This document shows, in pieces, positions 52,699 to 61,782 of a stretch of 64,000 nucleotides of DNA. Source of the DNA: Lysinibacillus irui. GTDB lineage: Bacteria; Bacillota; Bacilli; Bacillales_A; Planococcaceae. Position 1 is the first letter of the stretch; each line of letters begins with the position of its first letter. Below the pieces are notes generated by a model. That model was not told where the DNA came from, did not search any database, and saw only the letters and a list, made by a program, of their open reading frames with translations. A program made the translations under genes and the position numbers. The stretch covers positions 3,155,501-3,219,500 of the forward strand of contig NZ_CP113527.1 in assembly GCF_028877475.1 (NCBI RefSeq), read 5' to 3'.

Positions 52699-55116
52699 TT
52701 AGCGTACTTCTGTGCCTGGAATCGTCGCAATAGCTTTTAACACTTTGTTATGTGCAGCTACTACTTCTTCGTCTGTTAAAGTATGTTCTGGATCGAAGTA
52801 TGTGAGTGAGAAGGCAACAGATTTTTTACCTGGCTCCATTTTCTCTCCTTCGTAAACGTCAAATACGCGGATGTCTTTTAGTAATTTCACGCCTGCTGCA
52901 TCAATAGCATTGATTACTTCACCTGCTGTTGTGTCACGGTCCATAATAAGAGCGATATCACGTGACATAGCTGGGAAACGAGGCACTGGTGTGTAAGCAA
53001 GTGGTGCTTCTTGTGTCGTTGCATGTAAGAGAGCAACTAAGTTCATTTCCATGACATATGTGTCTTTTACACCCCATGCTTTTTGTTCTGCTGGGTGAAG
53101 TCCTCCAATAATGCCCACTTGTTCGCCATCTAATAAAATGCTAGCTGTACGTCCTGGGTGTAATCCATCTACTTGTGCCTTCACAAATGAAATGCGATTT
53201 TCTAAGCCTAGTTTTCCGATTACGCCCTCTACAATACCTTTCAGTACAAAGAAATCTACCGCTTTTTTCTCGCCTTGCCAAGCATGGTCTAACCATTTAC
53301 CAGTTAGTACGGCTGCCACATGCTCTTCCTCATACGGTTGCCCCTCATTTGATTGACCAAGGAACACTGAACCAATTTCGTATAAGGCCACACCTTCAGC
53401 TTGACGCGCTACATTGTACGCAGCCGCTTCAATTAAATGCGGAATAAGACTTTGACGTAATGTAGAACGCTCCTCACTCATTGGCATTAGTAAACGAGTT
53501 ACTGGCTCGGCTTTCAAGGCAAAGCGTTGTGATAATGCATCAGATGTTAATGAATATGTTACAGCTTGATAAAGCCCTGCACCCTCCATGAAATGACGCA
53601 CAACACGACGATTTGCTTGGTAAGATGTTAGATTGCCCACTTGTGTTGCACCCTCTGGTAACGTCATAGGGATTTCATCATACCCATAAAGACGGGCAAT
53701 CTCTTCTACGATATCTTCTTCAATTTTAATGTCTTGGCGACGTGTTGGAGCATCAATAATTAATAAACCATTTGCTGCCTCTACACCAAATTTTAGACGC
53801 TCTAAAATTGAAAGCATATCTTCTAAAGAGATCTTCATTCCTAAACGCTCATTAATAAAATCTGGGGAAACAACAACTCGTGCTGGTGCTTTTTCTAATT
53901 CATCTACTACACATGTACCCTCTAATACTTCACCACCTGCTAATTCAGCTAGTAAAGCGGCAGCACGTTCAGCAGCAGGTAAAACACGGTTCGGGTCTAC
54001 CCCTTTTTCAAAACGTGCAGATGCATCTGAACGTAGGCCAAGGTGACGAGACGTTTGGCGCACTGTTAAACCATCGAAATAAGCTGATTCAATGACTACA
54101 GTCGTTGTAGAATCCGTTACCTCTGAATTGGCACCACCCATTACACCCGCAATTGCGACAGGCTCTTTACCGTTCGTAATGACTAAATCTGAAGCTTTTA
54201 ATGTGCGTTCTTGATCATCTAATGTTGTAATTTTTTCACCTTCTGTTGCTTTACGAACGACGATTTCGCCAGTTGCAAGGCTATCATAGTCAAAAGCATG
54301 CAGAGGTTGACCATATTCCATTAGTACATAGTTCGTTACATCTACGACATTATTGTGTGGGCGTACACCCGCAGCCATTAAGCGATTTTGTAGCCACATC
54401 GGTGATTCACCGATTTTTACGTTTTTCACTACTTTTGCTACATACATTGGGTTCGCTTGTAAATCTTCCACACGAAGCTTCAGGAAATCCTGTGCTTTTT
54501 CACTAGCTACTTGATACGCAATTTCTGGATATTTAATTTCCTCTGAAAGAATTGCGCCTACCTCATAAGCTACACCTAGCATAGAAAGAGCGTCTGAGCG
54601 ATTCGGTGTTAGGCCTAACTCTAGTACTGTATCACGTAAGCCTAAAATTGCCAGTGCATCTGAACCTACTTCTACATCCGCTGGCAGTACGTAGATCCCT
54701 TCTGAATAAGCCTTAGGGACAAGCTTCCCTTCGATCCCAAGCTCTTGTAATGAACAAATCATACCATTTGATTCATGGCCACGAAGTTTAGCTTTTTTAA
54801 TTTTAATGCCACCTGGTAAATGTGCACCCGGGCGAGCAACAATTACTTTTTGACCAGCATCTACATTCGGAGCCCCGCAAATAATTTGTTGTGGCTCTTC
54901 TTCTCCTACATCTACTTGGCAAATATTTAATTTATCTGCTTCTGGATGTTTTTCTTTTGATACAACATAACCTACCACAATTTTATCCATGGCATTAGCT
55001 CGATCGATTACTGCGTCTACTTCGATACCAGAGCGTGTAATTTTTTCAGCTAATAGCTCAGGTGCCAAGTCCTGTGTACTAACATAATCTTTTAACCATT
55101 CTAATGATACTAACAT
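52699..55116 (-). CDS. pheT: Phenylalanyl-tRNA synthetase beta subunit
   Basis: The 805-residue PheT begins MLVSLEWLKDYV and has an EMAP/tRNA-binding domain (VVGYVVSKEKHPEADKLNIC, then QIICGAPNVDAGQKV), the B3/B4 editing region, the B5 domain (TRRQDIKIEEDIVEEIARL) and the C-terminal ferredoxin-like anticodon-binding domain (RFPAMSRDIALIMD). It charges tRNA-Phe with PheS, whose gene ends 12 bases upstream. Confidence 0.97.
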   Translation of the reverse strand: MLVSLEWLKDYVSTQDLAPELLAEKITRSGIEVDAVIDRANAMDKIVVGYVVSKEKHPEADKLNICQVDVGEEEPQQIICGAPNVDAGQKVIVARPGAHLPGGIKIKKAKLRGHESNGMICSLQELGIEGKLVPKAYSEGIYVLPADVEVGSDALAILGLRDTVLELGLTPNRSDALSMLGVAYEVGAILSEEIKYPEIAYQVASEKAQDFLKLRVEDLQANPMYVAKVVKNVKIGESPMWLQNRLMAAGVRPHNNVVDVTNYVLMEYGQPLHAFDYDSLATGEIVVRKATEGEKITTLDDQERTLKASDLVITNGKEPVAIAGVMGGANSEVTDSTTTVVIESAYFDGLTVRQTSRHLGLRSDASARFEKGVDPNRVLPAAERAAALLAELAGGEVLEGTCVVDELEKAPARVVVSPDFINERLGMKISLEDMLSILERLKFGVEAANGLLIIDAPTRRQDIKIEEDIVEEIARLYGYDEIPMTLPEGATQVGNLTSYQANRRVVRHFMEGAGLYQAVTYSLTSDALSQRFALKAEPVTRLLMPMSEERSTLRQSLIPHLIEAAAYNVARQAEGVALYEIGSVFLGQSNEGQPYEEEHVAAVLTGKWLDHAWQGEKKAVDFFVLKGIVEGVIGKLGLENRISFVKAQVDGLHPGRTASILLDGEQVGIIGGLHPAEQKAWGVKDTYVMEMNLVALLHATTQEAPLAYTPVPRFPAMSRDIALIMDRDTTAGEVINAIDAAGVKLLKDIRVFDVYEGEKMEPGKKSVAFSLTYFDPEHTLTDEEVVAAHNKVLKAIATIPGTEVR

Positions 55117-55128
55117 GTTTTATCCCCC

Positions 55129-56166
55129 TTACGCTTCTGTTCGCTCGAATTGTGATAAGAAACGAGTGTCGCTTGTATAGAAATGACGAATATCATCGAC
55201 ACCATATTTCAACATCGCAATACGTTCGGCACCAATACCAAATGCAAAACCAGAAACTTTTTTCGGATCATAGCCAGCCATTTCTAAGACATTTGGATGA
55301 ACCATACCTGCACCTAGAATCTCGATCCAGCCTGTGCTTTTACATACGTTACAACCTGCTCCACCACATTTGAAACAAGAAATATCCATTTCTACTGAAG
55401 GCTCAGTGAATGGGAAGAAGCTCGGACGAAGTCGAATTTCACGGTCTGCACCGAACATTTTTTTCGCTAATGTATCGAGTGTTCCTTTTAGATCACTCAT
55501 ACGAATATTTTCGCCAATGACTAAACCTTCAATTTGCATAAATTGATGGGAGTGTGTTGCATCATCATTATCCCGACGGAACACTTTACCAGGACAAATG
55601 ATACGAATAGCTTCTCCTTTTTTAGCTTCCATTGTACGAGCTTGTACTGGGGAAGTATGTGTACGAAGTAATATTTCCTCGGAAATATAGAACGAATCTT
55701 GCATATCACGAGCAGGATGTCCTTTTGGTAAATTCAGTGCCTCAAAGTTATAGTAGTCCTTTTCTACTTCTGGACCCTCAGCAATTTCATAACCCATTCC
55801 GATAAATAAATCTTCAATTTCTTCAACGACACGTGTCAAAGGATGACGATTGCCAACTTTGATTTCACGACCAGGTAAAGTAACATCAATCGACTCACTT
55901 GCCAATTTTTCAGCAATAGCCGCTTCTTCAAGTACAGCAACTTTTGACTCCAATACTGCTGTCACATTTTCACGAACATTGTTCACTAAAGCGCCCATTT
56001 TTGGTCGCTCTTCAGCTGATAATTTCCCCATCCCTTTTAATAAATCAGTGATCGGTCCTTTTTTTCCTAGATATGCAACACGCACTTCATTCAATTCTTT
56101 TAAATTTGCAGCTGTTTCAATTTTTGCAAGTGCTTCTTGCTCTAATTGTTTTAATTGCTCTTCCAT
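55129..56166 (-). CDS. pheS: Phenylalanyl-tRNA synthetase alpha subunit
   Basis: The 345-residue PheS has an N-terminal coiled coil (1-85) and the class II catalytic core ([65 protein letters not shown]). The ATG follows AAGGAGG. A Phe T-box leader lies upstream, so pheST is induced by uncharged tRNA-Phe. Confidence 0.97.
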   Translation of the reverse strand: MEEQLKQLEQEALAKIETAANLKELNEVRVAYLGKKGPITDLLKGMGKLSAEERPKMGALVNNVRENVTAVLESKVAVLEEAAIAEKLASESIDVTLPGREIKVGNRHPLTRVVEEIEDLFIGMGYEIAEGPEVEKDYYNFEALNLPKGHPARDMQDSFYISEEILLRTHTSPVQARTMEAKKGEAIRIICPGKVFRRDNDDATHSHQFMQIEGLVIGENIRMSDLKGTLDTLAKKMFGADREIRLRPSFFPFTEPSVEMDISCFKCGGAGCNVCKSTGWIEILGAGMVHPNVLEMAGYDPKKVSGFAFGIGAERIAMLKYGVDDIRHFYTSDTRFLSQFERTEA

Positions 56167-56205
56167 GATAAAACCTCCTTAGAAAATACATGCCTGTTTT
56201 TTAAC

Positions 56206-56475
56206 ATAAAAAAACTCGCCCCTAAAAAGGGACGAGGACATATTCGCGGTACCACCCTAGTTATTGCAAGGTCAACTATCCTTACAATCACTTCATTGAC
56301 ATAACGACTTGATAAAGCCGGCATACCTTTACAGCATCAAGCTGGTCCCGGTTGCTGCTCGCGGGCTGAATTCAAAACTGCATTGGTACGGCGTTGGCTC
56401 TCAATCTCTGGCCTTACGCTCCCTGTCGTCCATTCACAATCTTTACTACTTCCCGGTCAAAGCATTTACTATTTA
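56206..56475 (-). ncRNA. T-box leader of pheST, Phe (TTC) specifier
   Basis: On the minus strand GGTGGTACCGCG (56256-56245) is the T-box; CTCGTCCCT/AGGGGCGAG (56236-56215) with a following T run is the terminator. In stem I, AAGTAGTAAAG faces TTTTGAA-TTC-AGCC, which gives the Phe codon TTC as specifier directly after TGAA. Confidence 0.94.
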
Positions 56476-56558
56476 AACTTAATTTTAGCTTAGATTATAC
56501 ATGAATAAACTGTCGCAAATCAAGAGACAACCGCCTGAATCTCGCAATTATCTTTAAA

Positions 56559-57323
56559 TTACTTCACAAAGCCATATAAAACGATTCCCGTTGCTACTGC
56601 CACATTTAAAGATTCAGCCTGTCCAAAAATAGGAATAATCATGTTTTGATCAGTCTTCGCCAGCAGTTGTGGCTGAATGCCGCTTCCTTCATTCCCCATA
56701 ATAATCGCAAATGAACCCGTATGCTGGATATCACTATATGGTACTGCATCCTCATCCAAAGCAGTTCCAAATACAGGTACACTTTGCTCCTGTAGCAAAT
56801 CGATCCATTCAGCCAATTCTCCACGTACTACTGGGATATGGAAATGAGAGCCTTGTGCGGCACGTAGTGTTTTAGGATTGTAAATATCGGCACAACCCTT
56901 TCCTAAAACAACAGCATCTAATCCTGCCGCATCTGCTGTACGGAGCATTGTACCGATATTACCAGGATCTTGGACAGCATCAATTAATAAGACTTTGCGC
57001 CAAGTTGCCATCACTTCATCCTCTAATACCGGCTGTTTGCACACAGCAAAAACACCTTGTGATGTTTCAGTTTCAGCAAATTCCTTCGCTACCACTGCCG
57101 TTACCTCTACAATAGCGACATCATCAATCGGCCATAACATCGGTAAATCAATACCTTCACGTACAATAATTTGCAATACTTGCTCTTTATTTTTTAATGC
57201 TTCTTCAACAAGATGAAAGCCCTCTACTATGAATTCACCTGATCGTTCACGTTCTTTTCTAGTTGTCGCTAGCTTCTTCCAATATTTCACTAACGCATTT
57301 TGCGTAGATTCGATTCTTTTCAT
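56559..57323 (-). CDS. ysgA: TrmH-family RNA 2'-O-methyltransferase (YsgA)
   Basis: The 254-residue SPOUT methyltransferase starts with the substrate-binding domain (MKRIESTQNALVKYWKKLAT, FIVEGFHLVEEAL) and has the knot motifs LLIDAVQDPGNIGTMLRTAD, IIMGNEGSGI and PIFGQAESLNVAVATGIVLY. It probably methylates 23S rRNA. It is upstream of pheS as ysgA is in B. subtilis, so it is housekeeping and unlikely to be thiopeptide resistance. Confidence 0.92.
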   Translation of the reverse strand: MKRIESTQNALVKYWKKLATTRKERERSGEFIVEGFHLVEEALKNKEQVLQIIVREGIDLPMLWPIDDVAIVEVTAVVAKEFAETETSQGVFAVCKQPVLEDEVMATWRKVLLIDAVQDPGNIGTMLRTADAAGLDAVVLGKGCADIYNPKTLRAAQGSHFHIPVVRGELAEWIDLLQEQSVPVFGTALDEDAVPYSDIQHTGSFAIIMGNEGSGIQPQLLAKTDQNMIIPIFGQAESLNVAVATGIVLYGFVK

Positions 57324-57517
57324 CGCTACTTCTTACCGCCTTTTTCCTATATAGTGACCATTATTATACCTTAGAAAATGGCTAATTTCATAGCCATGTG
57401 AAAAAACTGTTATTTTTCCAATCATCAAAAGACGCGCTTAGGCAACTGATAAGAAATAAACATGCTATACTTATACATATTTGAAAGTATTTGTTTAATT
57501 AAGGACGGGAGAATGTA

Positions 57518-57913
57518 ATGAAACAAACAATCCATGTAGTCGGTGCAATTATCGAAAATGAGCAACAAGAAATTTTCTGTGCTTTAAGAAATCCAACGAT
57601 GGTACTTGCAAACTATTGGGAGTTCCCTGGTGGGAAAATAGAACAAGGCGAAACTCCTAAACAAGCACTTTATCGCGAAATCCTTGAGGAATTTAACTGT
57701 ATGATTCGAGTAGGTGAACAGGTAGCCGAAACCTTTCATGAATACGATCAATTTTTCGTTCACTTAGAAACTTATAAAGCTTCTATCATACAAGGCGTAC
57801 CAGAAATACTTGAACATACTGAAGCAAGATGGGTAGCTCGTAATCAGTTGCTTGACCTGCCATTTGCACCAGCAGATCTTCCATCTATCGAAAAATTATT
57901 AGCTGAAAAGTAA
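57518..57913 (+). CDS. Nudix hydrolase, MutT-like (nucleotide pyrophosphohydrolase)
   Basis: The 131-residue Nudix protein contains the box GGKIEQGETPKQALYREILE followed by EF; the Gly usually after EE-x is replaced (EEFNC). MutT/NudG-type members hydrolyse oxidised or modified dNTPs. The ATG follows GACGGGAG. It is divergent from ysgA. Confidence 0.9.
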   Translation: MKQTIHVVGAIIENEQQEIFCALRNPTMVLANYWEFPGGKIEQGETPKQALYREILEEFNCMIRVGEQVAETFHEYDQFFVHLETYKASIIQGVPEILEHTEARWVARNQLLDLPFAPADLPSIEKLLAEK

Positions 57914-57956
57914 AACTCATTCCTTTATTTCATGAAAATGAGTGACTTGATTGATC

Positions 57957-58129
57957 CTTAATGTTTTGACCATATAATGCTTCGTTTGCTTTTTTCAATG
58001 TCACTTCTGTGATTCTTCATTTCAATGCCTAAACCAAAGATAATACACTCTGTTCAATATAGCTGATAAAATCATAACTAATTCTTCACCACCGTAGCGA
58101 GCGACGATATCTTCTACAAAAGCTTGGTC
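57957..58129 (-). pseudogene. Remnant of a GGDEF-domain gene
   Basis: On the minus strand, 58129 downwards reads DQAFVEDIVARYGGEELVMI before drifting to a stop; RYGGEE is the GGDEF active-site motif of diguanylate cyclases. After a frameshift, 58003-57957 reads TLKKANEALYGQNIK, like the family's C-terminal ADEALYxAK. The piece is too short and frameshifted to be functional. Confidence 0.7.
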
Positions 58130-58162
58130 TATTAACAGCTGCGCAAATTAAGAGTTATAACA

Positions 58163-58255
58163 TCACATGGTTTGATCACAGACAAATCCATGTACAAAAA
58201 TAATGGATTGATCCTCTTGACCGATTTCTTTCACCTTATTACGAACAACTATTTC
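58163..58255 (-). pseudogene. Remnant of an RsbQ-like alpha/beta hydrolase gene
   Basis: The minus strand encodes EIVVRNKVKEIGQEDQSIIF then VHGFVCDQTM and a stop where the family has Trp (HGFGCDQxMW; TGG to TGA). There is no start codon or remaining hydrolase body. RsbQ hydrolases often neighbour signalling genes, and the GGDEF remnant follows it within 40 bases. Confidence 0.65.
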
Positions 58256-58279
58256 TATTCTAATGACTAATCATGCAAT

Positions 58280-58313
58280 CAAAAAGAGCAGCAATGCCTC
58301 TGCACCCTGCTCT
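58280..58313 (-). terminator. Terminator of the flavoprotein gene
   Basis: AGAGCAG (58285-58291) pairs with CTGCTCT (58307-58313); TTTTT follows on the minus strand. Confidence 0.75.
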
Positions 58314-58322
58314 ACTAAATGT

Positions 58323-59675
58323 TTATAACCATTTTCTAATAGGTGGAATACTCTGTGGAAATTGAAATACATTTAACGGATCATATTTTGTTTTCACTTC
58401 TCGAAGCCTTCTAAAATTACGACCATAATAGGCTGTTGGCCAGTCCGGAATCAAAAGATCTGGAAAATTAACATAATCACCAGCTGTATAAGGTGATAAA
58501 GCTCGCCGTAAGTTTTCTACCCATTTGATATTTGGTTCTTCTTCATTTGGATTTTCCCAGGATGTATTATATTCTTGAGCAATTAATGCATCTCGATAGT
58601 AATATGCCGTGCGATTTGGTGCAATTTCACTGACTGCACCTCCTAAAGCTTGTTGCCAAATCGTTGTATTTAGATTGGGAGCATTGACTAAATAATCTTT
58701 CATTGTTTGAATCGCCTTATATGGAAAGGGTCTTTTAATAAATGATCCTGACCGTTTTCGAAGTGCTGGGAGATTGCCACTTGGTACATCAAAAAATTCT
58801 ACTGCTTGGATATAAGGCACTTCCTTTATCCATATGCTTGTTGGCGAACCTGTTTTTCTTAGGGGGCGAAGTAATTTCTTTAATTCAGCTGCCGTTCCAA
58901 TAAACTCCCCTTGTGCGACAATTTCTCCAATTTCCCTTGTCTTTAACTCAATTTGAGAGGTTAGACGTTTATCGGTATAGGGAGCCCATTTCTGCCATGC
59001 ATCAAAAGCTACTTCAAAATCATCCCATCCCCAGGTAATAGAGAAGAGTGATACATCATGGATAGCATGTAACTTAAATGTCAATGCGGTTACAATGCCA
59101 AAGTTTCCACCCCCGCCACCACAACTTGCCCAAAAGAGCTCATTATTTTTTTGCTTATTTGCTTTGATTACCCGAACCCCCTCCTGTCCATCAGCGACCA
59201 CCAATTCTATTTCTATGAGACTATCACAAGTTAAACCAAATGGACGTGATAGCATCCCAATTCCCCCGCCAAGGGATAAGCCGACCACCCCCACACTGCT
59301 TTCTGTGCCACCAGGAATGGTTACACCGTGTTCCCATAATGCACGATATACTTTACCCATATTGGCTCCAGCATCGATTTTAGCTGTCATTTCTGACCGA
59401 TCAATTGAAATAGAATTCATGTCGCTTACGTCAATGACAAGACCTTTATTTAATAATGAAAAATTTTCATAGCTATGCCGTCCACTTCTAATTCGAAAAG
59501 GCTCATTGTTTTCTCTAGCCCACTTCAATGCATTGACCACGTCTTTCGTTTCTTGACAAAACACAATGACACTCGGATATTTAGGGTTATTTAGATTATT
59601 GTTCGTCCTCGCTTTTTCATAATCAGAATCTTCAGGAGTAACGATTCTACCCGTGAGCTTTACCTTTTTCAACAT
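58323..59675 (-). CDS. FAD-linked oxidoreductase, berberine-bridge-enzyme-like
   Basis: The 450-residue protein has a PP-loop FAD-binding domain: RIRSGRHSYENFSLLNKGLV (with the His that can bind FAD covalently), VGVVGLSLGGGIGMLSRPFG and SCGGGGGNFGIVTALTF, and a C-terminal BBE motif (YYGRNFRRLREVKTKYDPLN). The second flavin-linking Cys of bicovalent members is not seen near the LGGG loop. There is no signal peptide, and the substrate is unknown. The ATG at 59675 has AAAGGGG upstream. Confidence 0.88.
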   Translation of the reverse strand: MLKKVKLTGRIVTPEDSDYEKARTNNNLNNPKYPSVIVFCQETKDVVNALKWARENNEPFRIRSGRHSYENFSLLNKGLVIDVSDMNSISIDRSEMTAKIDAGANMGKVYRALWEHGVTIPGGTESSVGVVGLSLGGGIGMLSRPFGLTCDSLIEIELVVADGQEGVRVIKANKQKNNELFWASCGGGGGNFGIVTALTFKLHAIHDVSLFSITWGWDDFEVAFDAWQKWAPYTDKRLTSQIELKTREIGEIVAQGEFIGTAAELKKLLRPLRKTGSPTSIWIKEVPYIQAVEFFDVPSGNLPALRKRSGSFIKRPFPYKAIQTMKDYLVNAPNLNTTIWQQALGGAVSEIAPNRTAYYYRDALIAQEYNTSWENPNEEEPNIKWVENLRRALSPYTAGDYVNFPDLLIPDWPTAYYGRNFRRLREVKTKYDPLNVFQFPQSIPPIRKWL

Positions 59676-59815
59676 CAAACCCCTTTCTCACAATGATACT
59701 TATCCTATGCAACTAATTTAGAAAGAATTTGCTTTTATACTAGACTCAGCCTAACATTCTCTTTTTCATAATTGAAACATATGATGCACTAATATCATCG
59801 TGTTGGAGGTGTTCT

Positions 59816-61225
59816 ATGCTTATTCATGTAGTGAGTGCTTGTGAAACACTGTGGCAAATTGCTAATCGTTATACTGTACCTGTTCAAACGCTCAGTCAAT
59901 TAAATGCATTGACTACACCCGATCAATTAGCTATCGGACAATCACTGGTTATTCCTTCTCCTTATATAATTTATACCGTTCGAAGTGGAGATACGTTATG
60001 GTCAATCGCACATCAATTTAGCGTTCCTGTACAATCCATCGTGACAGCAAATCATCTAACAAATCCTGATAGGATAACACCTGGAACAAAATTATTGATT
60101 CCACCAATTATTCATAGCGTGCAGCCAGGAGAAACATTATGGCAAATAGCTCAGCGATACGGAACAACGATTCAAGCCATTGCGGCGGAAAATAATATTA
60201 CTAATCCTAATATGCTTTACATTGGTACTCATTTAATTATTCCAAGGAAGTTACCACTGATTGAAGTCAACGCTTATTCCTACCAACCTTCAGAAGAAGC
60301 AATTGACTCCATTAATGCAATTGGTCATTTACTAACTTATTTTAGTCCCTTTGCTTATATGATGAAGGAAGATGGTACGTTACAACCAATAAATGATGAA
60401 AAAATGATTATGGCTGCAAAAGCTAACAACATCATCCCTATGTTAACGCTCACTAATTTTACTTCTACAGAAGAGGGCTCAAATTTAGCACATGTCGTCT
60501 TATCCAATGCAGATCTGCAAAAAAAGGTGATGAATAATGTTTTACAAGTGATGCAAAATAAAGGTTATAAAGTCTTGAATATTGACTTTGAAAATGTTTT
60601 GCCAGCAGATCGTGAAAATTATAATGCATTCATTCAACTAGCAGCTGATACACTTCATCCAAAGGGTTATCTTGTGTCCACGGCTCTCGCACCCAAAACG
60701 AGTGCTACACAGGCTGGAACGCTATATGAAGCTCAGGATTACGAGGCACACGGTAGAATAGCAGATTTCGTAGTATTAATGACATATGAATGGGGTTACC
60801 GCTTTGGCCCTCCTCAAGCCATTTCTCCTATTAATGAAATGCGAAGAGTGGTGGAATATGCTTTAACGGAAATGCCTGCTGATAAAATTTTATTGGGCTT
60901 TGAACTGTATGCAAGAGACTGGCTTTTACCACATGTCAAAGGGCAAGAAGCCGAAACATTCAGTCCACAGGAAGCATTGGATAGGGCCATCAAGTATGGG
61001 GCAACGATTCAATTTGATCCGATAGCACAATCTCCTTTTTATCGATATGTTGATGAGCAAGGAAGAAATCATGAGGTATGGTTTGAAGATGCAAGGAGTG
61101 CACAGGCTAAATTTGACATGGTTAAACAATATAATCTTCGTGGTATCAGTTATTGGGCATTAGGATTCCCATTCCCTCAAAATTGGGCTTTGTTGGATAA
61201 TAATTTTTCCATCAAAAAATCTTAG
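59816..61225 (+). CDS. LysM/GH18 spore peptidoglycan hydrolase, YaaH/SleL-like
   Basis: The 469-residue protein has three LysM repeats (about 2-47, 51-97 and 99-146, each with xGDTLW- or GETLWQIA-like starts) followed by a GH18 domain with the active-site strand GYKVLNIDFENVLP, MTYEWGYRFGPPQA and the closing GISYWALGFPFPQNW. This is the layout of SleL/YaaH, which cleaves muramic-lactam cortex fragments during germination. There is no classical signal peptide, as in spore-deposited members. The ATG follows GGAGGTG. Confidence 0.92.
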   Translation: MLIHVVSACETLWQIANRYTVPVQTLSQLNALTTPDQLAIGQSLVIPSPYIIYTVRSGDTLWSIAHQFSVPVQSIVTANHLTNPDRITPGTKLLIPPIIHSVQPGETLWQIAQRYGTTIQAIAAENNITNPNMLYIGTHLIIPRKLPLIEVNAYSYQPSEEAIDSINAIGHLLTYFSPFAYMMKEDGTLQPINDEKMIMAAKANNIIPMLTLTNFTSTEEGSNLAHVVLSNADLQKKVMNNVLQVMQNKGYKVLNIDFENVLPADRENYNAFIQLAADTLHPKGYLVSTALAPKTSATQAGTLYEAQDYEAHGRIADFVVLMTYEWGYRFGPPQAISPINEMRRVVEYALTEMPADKILLGFELYARDWLLPHVKGQEAETFSPQEALDRAIKYGATIQFDPIAQSPFYRYVDEQGRNHEVWFEDARSAQAKFDMVKQYNLRGISYWALGFPFPQNWALLDNNFSIKKS

Positions 61226-61365
61226 TTCTACTTATTGTTCTCATAAAACAAAAATTGATGCGACTTTTCCACATGTGAATTAGCGTTTTACTCATTTTAA
61301 TTACGGGATAAAAAATTCAGTTCAAAGCCATATTAAAAGATATCAACATGAAAGGAGCAACTCAC

Positions 61366-61530
61366 ATGGGAAGAGATAATAAACAAGGTCAAAGTAATAA
61401 TAAAGGTTCATTACCTCAAACACCAAAAAACCAAAAGATAGCACCAAACAAGGTTAGTGAGGAATTTTCTCAAGAGTTCATGGAGCTGATTAACTCAGTT
61501 GCGCAAAATAAAAATAAGAAGAAAAAATAA
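61366..61530 (+). CDS. Small hydrophilic protein, possibly spore-associated
   Basis: The 54-residue protein (MGRDNKQGQSNNKGSLPQTP, then PKNQKIA-like and Lys-rich end NKNKKKK) is strongly hydrophilic. The ATG at 61366 has GGAG eight bases upstream. The KGSLPQTPKNQ segment recalls YfhD-like small spore proteins, and the neighbour is a SASP-H-like gene, but the family is not certain. Confidence 0.65.
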   Translation: MGRDNKQGQSNNKGSLPQTPKNQKIAPNKVSEEFSQEFMELINSVAQNKNKKKK

Positions 61531-61542
61531 GGGGGGCTTCCG

Positions 61543-61734
61543 TTGGATTATCAGCGTGCACAAGAAATTGTCGCCTCACCGCTAGAATATGAAGTGAGCT
61601 ATAATGGCGTTTCCATCTGGATCGATAAACTCCATGACGATGAGAGAACAGCGACAGTTCACCTCCGCCGTTCATTAGAAGAGCGATCAGAAGTGGATAT
61701 ATCAGAATTAAAGGAAGAATATCTTGTTCACTAA
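61543..61734 (+). CDS. sspH: Small acid-soluble spore protein, H type
   Basis: The 63-residue protein matches the SspH family: MDYQRAQEIVASPLEYEVSY then NGVSIWIDKLHDDERTATV. SspH-type proteins are packed in the spore core. The TTG at 61543 has GGGGGG six bases upstream. A terminator follows at once. Confidence 0.85.
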   Translation: MDYQRAQEIVASPLEYEVSYNGVSIWIDKLHDDERTATVHLRRSLEERSEVDISELKEEYLVH

Positions 61735-61743
61735 AGATCAAAA

Positions 61744-61771
61744 ACCTGCTTATTATTGGAAATAAGCAGGT
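61744..61771 (+). terminator. Terminator of the sspH-like gene
   Basis: ACCTGCTTATT (61744-61754) pairs with AATAAGCAGGT (61761-61771), followed by CCTTTTTTA. The EAL gene converges on it and may share it. Confidence 0.88.
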
Positions 61772-61782
61772 CCTTTTTTATT

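Noticed and set aside
56559..57323. TrmH-family methyltransferase as thiopeptide resistance (TsnR-like)
   Set aside because: It sits in the conserved pheS-ysgA position of Bacillus and far from the cluster, so it is housekeeping.
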